A DNA stretch of 32,256 bases, from the NCBI GenBank assembly GCA_027603945.1, contig JADIIU010000140.1:1-32256 (forward strand), given 5' to 3'. Source of the stretch: Terramyces sp. JEL0728 (taxonomy: Eukaryota > Chytridiomycota > Chytridiomycetes > Rhizophydiales > Terramycetaceae). The position numbers and the translations under genes are program-made. The stretch's first letter is position 1; every line of letters begins with the position of its first letter. This document shows positions 18,255 through 27,910 of this stretch, piece after piece. The notes below the pieces were generated by a model. The model was not told the DNA's origin. It saw only the letters and a program-made list of their open reading frames with translations, and searched no databases.

Positions 18255-19316
18255 ATGGAACAACAGATAAAAACATTGCTATTAATCACAACATTCAATT
18301 ATTTACTCGGCATAATATACAACAAAATCAATATACTCAAGTGGCGCCACTACTATTCCCCGCTTGTCGTATCTATTCCATTCATACTCACTAATAATAT
18401 TCCTAGCTTTGCGCTGATACTGTCACTGGGGTACTTGTCTTATTACTTGATCAAATACAATGCGCATGCGTACTGGATGCCTTGTATCGTCTATCTGCTC
18501 TGTGCTGGTGGCATGCTGATGGGTTGCTGGTCAGATTTCGTCGTTAAATTGGGTCTAGTCCATGTCATCAAGAAAATCATTGGCTTCTGCTGGAATGTAT
18601 ACGATGCCGGCGAACCAGTATTTCACTTGGAGATCAAGGACCTCTCAGAAAGCCATGAACTAATAGAAACAAAAACTAGACCGAGAAACGTTAATGAAAA
18701 AGAAGTGATTTATGATCTCCCTAGATGTAGAGAGTATCTCGGGTATTTGTTTTTCTTTCCTTCGTTCTATTTCGGGCCTTCACTCACATTTAATCAGTAC
18801 AGGAAATCTATAGAAAAAAAGTCTGTTTCGTTTGTTATTCCAATCATCGAAACGTTTTTCACTTTGTTGGCTGCTTGCTTGTTTCTTATTAAATTTGGCA
18901 AAGGATCACTAGGGTATGTGCTGGTTGGTGGACTGGTAGTTAGAATCGGGATGTTTGTGTTTTACAAAGCGAGCGAAGGTGTGATGATTTTGTGTGGAGT
19001 AGAAAGCGATGAGCCTGTGGATCGTATTGGGTTCTTTACAAACACTTATTTATACGGGCCACTGTTTTCCGGATCATTAGCACTAGTGAATGAAATCAAA
19101 TTCCAAAACAGGATAGCCAATTATGTGTTCAGGGAGCTATATTTAAACTACTGTTTCTATTCTGTAGTTTACCCTGGCTTTGATGGATATTCTGGAATCT
19201 ATTTCGTTGGCCATTTCTTGGTGTTTGGGCTCTTGATCTGGAGACTGGTGAACCATGGCGAAAAGAGCGCTAGTACCGGTATTGAATGGGTCTGTAAAAA
19301 ATTAATATCTCTATAA
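18255..19316 (+). CDS. MBOAT-family protein, lysophospholipid-acyltransferase-like but lacking the active-site His
   Basis: 353 codons from ATG 18255, multi-pass (about 8-9 hydrophobic segments). The family hallmark is at residues ~165-195: CREYLGYLFFFPSFYFGPSL then FNQYRKSI, matching the EYLGYvFFfPs--aGP----dYr block of Ale1/LPCAT-type enzymes. These ER enzymes reacylate lysophospholipids. The rest of the catalytic region is degenerate: the WN--T--WL motif is absent, and where SAfWHGxxPGY is expected the protein reads YCFYSVVYPGFDGY, so His is replaced by Ser. It is ~100 residues shorter than typical members. The frame is fully open, so this is not a frameshift artefact. It may be a non-catalytic homologue or a decaying gene still in frame. 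Confidence 0.7.
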   Translation: MEQQIKTLLLITTFNYLLGIIYNKINILKWRHYYSPLVVSIPFILTNNIPSFALILSLGYLSYYLIKYNAHAYWMPCIVYLLCAGGMLMGCWSDFVVKLGLVHVIKKIIGFCWNVYDAGEPVFHLEIKDLSESHELIETKTRPRNVNEKEVIYDLPRCREYLGYLFFFPSFYFGPSLTFNQYRKSIEKKSVSFVIPIIETFFTLLAACLFLIKFGKGSLGYVLVGGLVVRIGMFVFYKASEGVMILCGVESDEPVDRIGFFTNTYLYGPLFSGSLALVNEIKFQNRIANYVFRELYLNYCFYSVVYPGFDGYSGIYFVGHFLVFGLLIWRLVNHGEKSASTGIEWVCKKLISL

Positions 19317-19386
19317 ACATTATTTTATTTGGTTCAATGTCTGTGTGATCATTCTGCATGTGAATTTCACGGGCCAGAGTTTCCCA

Positions 19387-20219
19387 ATGTCTTCATTAGC
19401 TTGCTGCAAAGGATTCGTTGACAGGTTTATTTCACTAACAAAGCGGTACACCGGTAGGCCAAGAGCAGCTAATTAGCGGAATAAAGTGCTACGTTAGCGA
19501 ACCAAAGGAGCACAACAAAAAGGCGATTATCCTAGCTACAGATGTATTTGGATTCAAAGTGCCAAATATTAGACTAATGGCCGATGCGTACGCTAACCTG
19601 GGCTACTACTGCATCGTCCCAGACTTTTTCAATGATACACAACCACCTGCGGATATGATGGGAGACTTGAACAGTTTGGAGGATAAATCAACCACGTTTA
19701 GACAGAAATTGAGCACTTATGGACGAATGGTATATCATTTCCCAAAATTCCTTTTATTGAATTCGCAGCGACATTCAGTTGGAATGGTGAAGCAGCTTAT
19801 TCCACATTTAAGAGAAACCAACGCAAAAATTGGTGTGCATGGTACCTTTTACTTATTCAGGGTTCTGCTGGGGAGGGCTAGTTTCTGTTTACATTGCTCA
19901 TGAAGAAATCGTAGATGCGTGTGTAGCTTGCCATGCAGGTAAGCAATACTAACCAGGCATCTTGAGTGTGCCAAAAGATATACAAAAAATCAAGACTCCG
20001 GCATTCTTTATCAACGCTGAAATCGATAATCTCTTATCTGTTGAACAAGCAAAGCAAATTGAAACTGTAATGAAAGATAAACAGGGTGGAGCGAAACTCT
20101 ATCCTGGTGTCAAGCATGGGTTTGCGGTTAGAGGTGACGAGAATGACGAGCATGTTCGTGCACAGCGAGCTGAAGCTTATGACGACGCAGTTGCTTTCTT
20201 TAAACAATACTTGGAATAA
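19387..20219 (+). CDS. Dienelactone-hydrolase-family protein (copy 1)
   Basis: Four exons, 19387..19424, 19444..19841, 19861..19938 and 19957..20219, with introns of 19, 19 and 18 nt; 258 aa. The alpha/beta-hydrolase layout of fungal carboxymethylenebutenolidase-like proteins is clear: SGTPVGQEQLISGIKCYV, ATDVFG, VPDFFN, the nucleophile elbow GFCWGG (Cys ~148), FFINAEIDNL (acid Asp) and YPGVKHGFAVRG (catalytic His). The Cys-Asp-His triad is therefore complete. Family members hydrolyse dienelactones or other small esters; fungal AIM2-like members have no fixed substrate. The 18-nt intron gtaagcaatactaaccag is the shortest in the window. A paralogue lies at 26887-27757. Confidence 0.93.
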
Positions 20220-20406
20220 AGTGTCTGTTATTTCTATTGTGGTTTATCGATTGGTTAATACTGCAACTCTATAGTATGAGGAACCCTGCTCATTGGAAAT
20301 ATGGATCTCAAAGGTTATTCTTTCATTCATAAGTGGTAGAAACAACCAATATCACTCAATGATGGATAACTTGAAACAGAATAAAAAATCTATTCACTCT
20401 ATAAAA

Positions 20407-21973
20407 TCAAACATTGTCATTTACCGGTTTGGAACTTTGTTAATAAACATTACCTTTTTACAGCTTTTGACTTTGCAGAAGTACCTTTCGATATCGAGGA
20501 GGAAATATAGTGCGAAGAAGCAGAGATAATTCCGTAAATCTTGGAGGTCAAGTATGTGTGACAGGAAATACTGAAAAACATGTATGGAATCGCGTTTGTG
20601 TATCCAAAATCGTTTCCCAGAGCATACGTGTAGTTTTGCAGAATAAAAGGGATTCCATATAGCCCGAATGCTCCAAATTGAGCGATAATGTAGTATTTCA
20701 AATTCGGATCGACGCTGTTCACGTTTGCCTTTGCATCATTTTGAGCCATTTGAAACTTTAATAGTTTAACTGCAACCAGGATCGGAACTATAGTATTGTA
20801 CAGGAAAGTGAATAGTATCCACAGTACTGACAGTTCCTGCCAATTTCCAATTGCAATCAAGATTGGAATGGAATAGGTTGGCGGACCAACATTCAAAATG
20901 TACATTCCCCCATAAGAAGATCCGAAAAAGGCGATATGCAAGCACACAATAACTACAATATTGACCCATTTTGCAAGGTTCTTTTTTTTGTGGAAAAGAA
21001 CATTGGAAACCAAATAAGAGGTGAGAATGCAGTCAAGCAGAGTTCCAATTCCAAGAGTCAAAAAACATATGCTTGAGACAATTCCTCTCTGTACTGGAGT
21101 TACTACCCACGACCAATACATTATGCTTGAAACATAATACCCAAAGTAGAATATCTGTGCAACAAAGTTGATGTTTTTGGCCATTTGCGTCTTCTTTGAC
21201 TTTGATACCACTTTCCATGTTCTGTAAATCATAAATAACCCGACAATTAACGACCCAATGGCAAATATGAGAGCTATACAATCTCCAGCTGTGTGGAACG
21301 TTGGAACTACGAGCGCATGTGGAGCGTACTTGACCCAGCTGAAAAACATTGAAGCACCGGCTACTGTGTACTGTTGGGTGCTAATATTGCCCAGGAATAG
21401 TGAATTGTACGTGGAAAGTTGAGCATTGAGATTGATAGTTTCAGAGATGCCTGTGCAGCCTGGGTTTGTATAATAAGTAAAAGTTGAAGCACTACTTGAG
21501 CATTTGTAGTGGCCATCATAACAAATATCATCATTCGGTTTGAAATAAGCAGCTTTGTATCCTTCCAGTATCGATGAATTCGAAAAATCGTTTGATATCA
21601 GGTAGCAGTATTGCAGCCCATTAGCAACTTTTGGGACTGCATCCAATGCATATCCACCAGTATAGAATAAGGTGTAACCGCTGTAATATGGAGCTGAATC
21701 TGCAAAATCTAGCGAGCCCAAGCAAGTTTGCCCTGGCAGCGGAACAAACTCTGCCCCAGGACTACCAACTGTTGATTGAGTAGAATGAAATCTGTAATAC
21801 GGTGCCCATGTTTCATTCATAAATGGGAGCCATGGTAAAAAATCGAACGCGTATTGAGTATCAAAGACATAGATATTATCTGGTGGTCCCTGGCAATTGT
21901 TGCTAAAGTATTCCCCTTCTACAAGCAAGAGTGCGTTTGCAAGTCCTAGTAAGATTATGCTGTCCAAAAACAT
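20407..21973 (-). CDS. Receptor-like 7-TM protein with Cys-rich ectodomain (copy 1)
   Basis: The main exon (20454..21973) has ATG 21973. The signal peptide is MFLDSIILLGLANALLLVEG. The ectodomain runs to about residue 225 with six Cys shared by all copies (NNCQGPP, GQTC, QYCYL, DICYDGHYKC, PGCTG) and several N-glycosylation sequons (NETW, NSS, NIST). Seven hydrophobic helices follow, roughly at residues 232-252, 268-290, 300-325, 335-357, 372-397, 425-447 and 455-478, then a Ser/Lys-rich cytosolic tail. Splicing a 19-nt intron (20453-20435) adds nine residues and ends at TGA 20407-20409; without it translation stops at once (AAA AGG TAA) at 20450, giving 507 aa. Topology suggests a cell-surface receptor. 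I recognise no named family. Confidence 0.8.
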
Positions 21974-21997
21974 TGGGCAAAACTTTTAGAGGGGAAA

Positions 21998-22004
21998 ACG
22001 TCAT
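21998..22004 (-). promoter_or_regulatory. ATGACGT element before receptor-like copy 1
   Basis: CRE-like ATGACGT 24 nt before the start codon. All four paralogues have the same 7-mer 19-24 nt upstream of the presumed ATG. Here it would start an out-of-frame upstream reading frame. Confidence 0.45.
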
Positions 22005-22155
22005 TTCAACACCCGTTCCTCCAATGACTTGTTTTTTCCATTGTAATATACAACAATGAATTCCAGTTAGATTCTCCCTACTTGGACATCTGCAATAACA
22101 AAATACATTGGGTCTGTTCAACAATAAGCAAAACAATATATTTTTCAAAATTACT

Positions 22156-23696
22156 TTAAAATTCTCCTTCGGCGGTTTCCCTAAGTTAAATCTGAAATAC
22201 CTCTTTTCAGTTAGGGTGGTAGTAGAGGCACTGGTTTCCTCTTTTGCCTTTGAGGTTCGATAAGAGCTGACGAGGATTCCATAAATCTTTGCTCTGAAGA
22301 AAGTATGGCACGACATGGCAAAGAACAAGAATGGGAGTGTGTTTTCGCTGTCATTTCCCAAAGCAGTAGAGTATTTTTGGAAAGCCAATGCAGACAAGTA
22401 CATGGCAACTACTGCAAATTGCGCGGCAAAGTAATATTTCAAGTAGGGGTCATATTCAAAGACAAACTTTCCTCCTTTGTCGTTCTGAGCATTGAGTGCC
22501 CTCCTAGCAACAATGAGTGGGACAAGAGTGTTGTAAAAGAAGGTAAAGAACACCCAGATAACCGACATCTTTTGCAGATTGAGAAAAGTTCCAAGGAATG
22601 GGACGCTGACAGTCTTTGGGAACATGTTCAGTATATATGTTCCCAAATAGCTGGTTCCAAATGTACTGATATGTATCAAAATAATGGCAGAGATGCTGAT
22701 ATATTTCACTCTTTGGCTGTTTTCAAACATCAACTCGCTGACCAAACTGGACGTTACAATACAGTCAAAGACAGTTGCAAATCCAAGTGTAATGAAACAA
22801 ACCATGGCTAGCCTAGCTCTAGTTACTGACGAGCTTGAGAACGTCAAGTAAAAGATACTTCCCAAATAGTACCCAAAATAAAAAGATTGTGCCAAGCAGT
22901 TGACCATTTTAATAAAGTGCCGTTCTTTTGCTGTGCGCAAAGCTCTGTACGTCTTGTGAATCATGTATAGCCCAATGAATAAAGGTAAAACCGAGACGAC
23001 CAGGACAAACACATCTCCAAAGGAATTGGCAGAAAGAATGTTGAACGTTCGTGGAGTATATCTTGTCCAACTGAAAAACAACGAAGCACCTTTTACAGTC
23101 AAGTATTGCGTGCTGATATTCCCCAATAGAGCTGACTCAACACCAGTATAAGCTGGAGACATCGGAATGATTTCGCTGACACCAGTACACTCTTGATCGC
23201 TATAATAAATAAAATTTCCTTCTGGCAGGCATTTGTAGTGGTTATCATGGCAGATGTTGTTGTCTGGAATAAAGTACGCACTTTTATATCCGTTTAGTAT
23301 TGAATTATCCGCAAAGTTGTTGGACACGAGGTAGCAATACTGTTTACCATTCGCAGAATATGGAATAGCGTCAAGAGAGTATCCGCCAGTATACAATCGA
23401 ATATACCCGCTCCAGTAAGGCTGGGAGGTGAGAAAAGAGAGAGATCCAATGCAATTTTGACCAGGAATCGGGACGAATTCAGCTCCAGGACTTCCCAGAT
23501 TGATTTCTGAAGAATGGAATTTAAAGTATGGCGGCCAGGTTTCGCTACCTGGAGTGCTGGAATAGTCAAACGCGTGAGCAGTGTCAAAAACGTAAATGTT
23601 TGTTGGCGGTCCACTACAGCTTTTTGTAGTGTATTGGCCTTCGACGACCAATAACGATGCAACGGCAGTTACCAATACCGATCGAGCAAGTACCAT
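22156..23696 (-). CDS. Receptor-like 7-TM protein with Cys-rich ectodomain (copy 2)
   Basis: Exons, complement(22156..22180, 22201..23696), with a 20-nt intron gtatttcagatttaacttag; 506 aa. ATG 23696 gives the signal peptide MVLARSVLVTAVASLLVVEG. Ectodomain Cys positions match copy 1 (KSCSGPP, GQNC, QYCYL, NICHDNHYKC, QECTG). The seven TM helices follow the same spacing, including LYMIHKTYRAL after TM1 and LKYYFAAQFAV at TM6. The C-tail ends LTEKRETAEGEF. Without the intron the frame stays open through the intergenic region into copy 1, producing a misleading 604-codon ORF; the spliced length matches the family. It is the most divergent of the four copies. Confidence 0.85.
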
Positions 23697-23715
23697 TTCA
23701 AAGATAACTCTGTCC

Positions 23716-23722
23716 ACGTCAT
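23716..23722 (-). promoter_or_regulatory. ATGACGT element before receptor-like copy 2
   Basis: The same 7-mer 19 nt upstream of ATG 23696; out of frame with the gene. Confidence 0.45.
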
Positions 23723-23841
23723 CTTTATGTTTTTATGCAACGCGAGGCATATCTAAACTGAAATAGAAAAAAATGGAAGAATCGATGATTGGTTCTATTT
23801 GCCATTAATTCGCTAGTGCTCATATTTGTAAGACTCTCTAT

Positions 23842-25380
23842 TCATTTGTAGGTTAGCTTATCCTGCCTTTTGATTGATTTGGATGGGGTAGTACTGCTAG
23901 CGCAAATCTTGTTGGAAACATAATGCGATGAAGCGGATATTATACCAAAGATTTTGGATGTTAGAAAGGTATGAAAAGCCATCCCACAAAAACAATATGG
24001 AATAGCATTTTGGTATCCGAAATCACTTCCTAGCGCATATGTGTAATTCTGCAAGACGAACGCAGTCGCATACATACCAAAAGCAACAAACTGACACGCA
24101 ATATAGTATTTCAGGTTCGGATCCACTTTGTTCATCTCTCGTTTGCTATCTTTATCCAGTGCCTGGATTCTAATCAATTTCAACCCAACCAGAATCGGCA
24201 CAGTGGTATTGTAGATGAATGTGAATAGGATCCAAAATACAGATAGCTTTTGCCATTCGCCCATGGAAACCAAAAGTGGAATCGGATATGTAGGTGGACC
24301 GATATTTAAAATGTACATCCCGCCGTAGCTAGATCCAAAGGTAGCAATGTGCAGCGATACGATAAAAATTACATTAATGCACTGCACTATTTTCTTTTTC
24401 CTTTCAAACAGCACATCTGACACCAGAAAAGAAGTCAATATACAGTCCAGCAAGGTGCCAACACCAAGGGTAACAAAAGATGCTGTTGAAAGAACAGCTT
24501 GTTGATATTGGGTGACGACCGTACACCAATACACGACACTACCAATGTAGTATCCAAGGAAGCATATCTGCGCGATAAAGTTGATTAACTTTGCAGTCAG
24601 TTTACCTTTAGCATTTCGAAGGTTTGTAAAAGTTTTGTACAGCATGATTAGGCCGATAACTAACGATGAAACTGCAAATATCAACGCACACCAGTCACCA
24701 ACAGTTGTCATCCTTGGAACTCCTAAAGCGTGCGGGACATTTTTCATCCAACTGAAAAACAGTGTAGCTGCTTGCACGGTATACAGCTGTGAGCTGATGT
24801 TGCCCAAGAATCGCGTTGGAGTTTGCAACAGCTGGGTCGATAGTACGATTGATTCAGCAGCCCCACTGCATCCCAAGTCACTGTAATATGTAAATACACC
24901 ACCAGTTGAGCAGCCGTAGTGGTCATCATAGCATGCGTTATCACTTGGTCTGAAATAAGCTGCTTTGTATCCGTTTAAATTCGATGAATTTGAAAAGTCA
25001 TTTGAAGTTAGAAAACAGTATTGCAGCCCATTGGCAACTTGTGGTATAGTATCTAATCCATATCCTCCAGTATAGAACAATGTATATCCGCTATAGTAAG
25101 GACTAGAGCGAGCATAATCAAGTGAAATAAAACACGTTTGGCCAGGAGCTACAACAAATACAGATCCGGGACTACCTACTGTAGCTTCAATAGAATGGAA
25201 TTTATAGTATGGAGGCCAAGTTTCATTTAGTGATGGAAACCATGGTAAAAAGCTGTACGCGTAGTTGGTTTCGAAAACATAGATATTGTCCGGTGGTCCG
25301 CTGCAGTAGTTGTCGAGATATTGGACTTCTACTAACAAGAGGGCATTTGTTACTACCATGAGATAGTTTAGTAGGACCAT
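23842..25380 (-). CDS. Receptor-like 7-TM protein with Cys-rich ectodomain (copy 3)
   Basis: 512 codons from ATG 25380, chosen because MVLLNYLMVVTNALLLVEVQ aligns with the starts of copies 1 and 2; an in-frame ATG at 25407, inside ATGACGT, would add nine residues. The same six ectodomain Cys (NYCSGPP, GQTC, QYCFL, NACYDDHYGC, LGCSG), sequons NETW and NSS, and seven TM helices are present. LKYYIACQFVAFGMY and HTFLTSKIFGIISASSHY are nearly as in copy 1. At the position where copies 1 and 2 have the C-terminal intron, this gene has aaaag|gcaggataag, read through as KRQDKLTYK. This may be a former intron now retained, or a non-canonical one. Function unknown; surface receptor inferred. Confidence 0.83.
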   Translation of the reverse strand: MVLLNYLMVVTNALLLVEVQYLDNYCSGPPDNIYVFETNYAYSFLPWFPSLNETWPPYYKFHSIEATVGSPGSVFVVAPGQTCFISLDYARSSPYYSGYTLFYTGGYGLDTIPQVANGLQYCFLTSNDFSNSSNLNGYKAAYFRPSDNACYDDHYGCSTGGVFTYYSDLGCSGAAESIVLSTQLLQTPTRFLGNISSQLYTVQAATLFFSWMKNVPHALGVPRMTTVGDWCALIFAVSSLVIGLIMLYKTFTNLRNAKGKLTAKLINFIAQICFLGYYIGSVVYWCTVVTQYQQAVLSTASFVTLGVGTLLDCILTSFLVSDVLFERKKKIVQCINVIFIVSLHIATFGSSYGGMYILNIGPPTYPIPLLVSMGEWQKLSVFWILFTFIYNTTVPILVGLKLIRIQALDKDSKREMNKVDPNLKYYIACQFVAFGMYATAFVLQNYTYALGSDFGYQNAIPYCFCGMAFHTFLTSKIFGIISASSHYVSNKICASSTTPSKSIKRQDKLTYK

Positions 25381-25400
25381 TGTAAAGTAAAATGATATGA

Positions 25401-25407
25401 ACGTCAT
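25401..25407 (-). promoter_or_regulatory. ATGACGT element before receptor-like copy 3
   Basis: The same 7-mer 20 nt upstream of ATG 25380; here it is in frame and could itself be the start codon. Confidence 0.45.
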
Positions 25408-25506
25408 CGTTCGTCAGTAAAGACGGAAGGGAATCTTTGCAATCCAAACACATGTCAGAGCCGATCCTTGATCCAGAAGGAATCATGAAATGAACTCTTT
25501 ATTAAA

Positions 25507-26174
25507 TTACTTTTTCGTTAGTTTGTAGACAAAATACTCGAACCCTTCGTCACTATTAAGCGGAAAGATTTCCAAATCAAAATAATCAACATTGAAAAAC
25601 ATTCGTCGGAAATGCGGCTGACAGAATGTAATTTGGTAAAAACTGCATTTTGGTTTAAGAATAAAGTGGACTTGATTCATGTAAGCTTGAATTTCATTAA
25701 TGATTTCCGGCTCTGGATCCCACTTGTCGTATTTTTTCGTCAGTAGTGCATCCATAGTGCCTGAATAAGGATAAAAGTACCTTTGTCGAGACAAATATCA
25801 ATCGATTCTTTTTCAAACAATAAATCCAATTTGAATATATCTCCAGTGAGCCATTCCATCCTTGAATCTCTATTTTTCATCATTTCAATAACAGTTGGTG
25901 AGTAATCAACATTGATTTGGTTGGTGTATCCATCATCGTACATTTCCGTCGATAAATTTGAATTCCCACATCCCAAATGCACAATTTTGTCTTGCTTTTT
26001 AACATGCTCATTAATGAATGGTTGAATAAAGGCATAAGATTTGAACCAATCAAAGGAGAGCGAATCGATTTTATAACGCGTTTCCCAGTATTCGTATGTT
26101 CCATACTCTACGTTTGTCGTCCTGCTGTACAGCTGCTTCATTTGTTGTTCAATTTCGTCCTGCCTGTCTTGCAT
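25507..26174 (-). CDS. eEF1A lysine methyltransferase 4-like (METTL13/ECE2-type) methyltransferase
   Basis: Exons, complement(25507..25760, 25781..26174), with a 20-nt intron inside DKG; 215 aa. SAM-dependent class I methyltransferase features: YEYWETRY near residue 30, DWFKSY, motif I IVHLGCGNSNLS (68-75 core), NVDYSPTVIEMM, MEWLTGDIFKLD and CLDKGTMDALLTKKYDKWDP. DKGTxDA is the signature of the EEF1AKMT4/METTL13 group, which methylates lysine in translation elongation factor 1A. The C-terminal strand region (FYQITFCQPHFRRMFF) fits the family fold. The start is only 16 bp from the divergent neighbour's ATG. Substrate is inferred from the family. Confidence 0.9.
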
Positions 26175-26190
26175 TTTTTCAAAAAGAAAA

Positions 26191-26596
26191 ATGAACGGTC
26201 CAATTTCGCTTCCAGATGAAGAGCAGCAACAGCCAGTAAACAAGTACGATACGACAATTAAAATACCTATACAATTTCTCGCACCACTCTGTTATGCGCT
26301 TGGAGGTATTTCCGGAACGCTGATTTTGATTTTTGAGACTTCCAACGATTACGCCAGATTCCATGCTTACCAATCACTGCTGCTATTTGTACCATTACTG
26401 GTAACTGATTTTAATGTAGATTGTAATTATTATTATCGGGTTGATCAGCACGATTCTTAGTGATATTTTATTGTTTGGTTACGTTTGCTCGAGTTTGTTT
26501 TTGGCTTATCAAGCGTATTTGAATTCGGATGCTCTTTTTAGATTTAAAGTGCCAGTGTTGGGTGATTATGCTTCAAAATGGACTGATTCGGAATAA
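26191..26596 (+). CDS. UPF0132/DUF4870-like (Tic20-like) small membrane protein
   Basis: Exons 26191..26400 and 26420..26596 around a 19-nt intron; 128 aa. The sequence IQFLAPLCYALGGISGTLIL then FETSNDYARFHAYQSLLLF matches the L-Y--GgitGii-ll-E--n-yvRFHA-QS pattern of this family, and the C-terminal FKVPVLGDYASKW matches its y-lPilGd-a-k- end. Three to four TM helices are visible. Function is unknown in fungi; related Tic20/HOTT proteins are membrane translocon-like. The intron is phase 0 after LL and the second exon restores the last helices (VIIIIGLISTILSDILLFGY). Divergent from the methyltransferase gene. Confidence 0.85.
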
Positions 26597-26886
26597 AATG
26601 TATATTTTACCTTGAATTGGCCAGTGTTGCGGATGTGCACGGAGGGCATTAGGCGATATTGATTTAGATACGCAACTATGAATGCATAATCGTAGTTTTG
26701 GCAAGTACTATGCCGCAGTTCTTTGCCAACAACGCACTAAAGATACTCCATGTTTCCTGCAGCTGATTACACTTATCCGTAGGACTATTTCGGGTTGAAT
26801 TATGCCAATTCCCAAGCTTCCTTGTAGGCCGTCAAACCCGACGGAATCCGAACGTGTATTAAAAACAAATTTTTGCAATCAAAAAC

Positions 26887-27757
26887 ATGACGTCTATTGC
26901 ATGCTGCACAGGTTTTATTGATTCGTATTTGTCGCTAATATAGTGGTACTCCTGCTGGAAATGAAGAAATAATCAATGGGATCAAGTGCTATGTCGCTAC
27001 TCCAACCAACCCAAACTCACATGCAGTTATCATCGCGACCGATATTTTCGGTTACACTCTTGCTAATGCTCGTTTAACTGCTGATTCGTTTGCCAAGGAA
27101 GGATACTTTTGCGTTGTCCCTGATTTATTTAATGGCACTGAACCTCCAGCCGATCTTATGGCCAATTTTGATCATTTAATGACCAAGTACGTTCTTTTAA
27201 TATCCAGGACTTGTACTTATTATCAGAAAACAGTTGCATTTCTAAGGCTGTCGCTGTACGGCCCTCCATTCATACTTTTCAATTCTGCTTCGTCGGGAAT
27301 TAAAATTATCAAACAAATACTGCCGGAAGTTAAAAAGAATCGTGGTAAAGTTGCAGTGCAAGGTAGCGGCTTGCTTATTTTACAGGTTATTGCTGGGGAG
27401 GGAAAATCGCAGCTTTGATGGCACACGAAGAAGGAGCAGTTGACGCTACAGTTGCTGCGCATGCAGGCAAACGATATTAATATAGGTGGACTAAATTATC
27501 CTGATGATGTCGAGAAAATAGTTGTTCCGACTTTCTTTGTGAACGCGGAAATGGACCATGCGATTACGGTTGAACAAAAGGATTTAATTGCAAAGACAAT
27601 GGAAAAGAAAGGCAGTAAGTTTGATTCAAAGCTATATCCTGGCGTGAAACACGGGTTTGCAGTGCGTGGAGACGAGAATGATGAAAATGTCTGCAAGCAA
27701 AGAGCGCAAGCTTTCATTGACTCTGTTTCTTTTTACAAAACCATTTTCAACCAATAA
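26887..27757 (+). CDS. Dienelactone-hydrolase-family protein (copy 2), with a GC-AG intron
   Basis: Exons 26887..26924, 26944..27186, 27208..27362, 27386..27466 and 27486..27757; introns 19, 21, 23 and 19 nt; 262 aa. Start MTSIACCTGFIDSGTPAG parallels copy 1. The nucleophile elbow GYCWGG has Cys at ~148, the same residue number as in copy 1. FFVNAEMDHA and YPGVKHGFAVRG complete the Cys-Asp-His triad. Introns 1, 3 and 4 coincide in position and phase with copy 1's three introns; intron 2 is extra. Intron 4, gcaaacgatattaatatag, begins GC where copy 1 has GT. The last 55 residues of the copies are very similar (KLYPGVKHGFAVRGDENDE). Probable cytosolic esterase; substrate unknown. Confidence 0.92.
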
Positions 27758-27910
27758 GATACTTTTTCTCAATTGGTTTTCCTTCAAAGTTGTGGCAGAG
27801 TACGGATTACAGTATTCTATTGGCGGACAGATATCATTTGATATTGTGTCTCTTGGCTGGGATAAAGGCTGACTATGGCTGTGTTTAAGTAGAAACACAA
27901 AAAGATAAAA

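Noticed and set aside
21903..23717. A 604-codon ORF fusing receptor-like copy 2 to the start of copy 1
   Set aside because: It begins with GTG and reads through a 20-nt GT-AG intron at 22200-22181. Splicing ends the protein at 22156 and gives the family's usual length of 506 aa.
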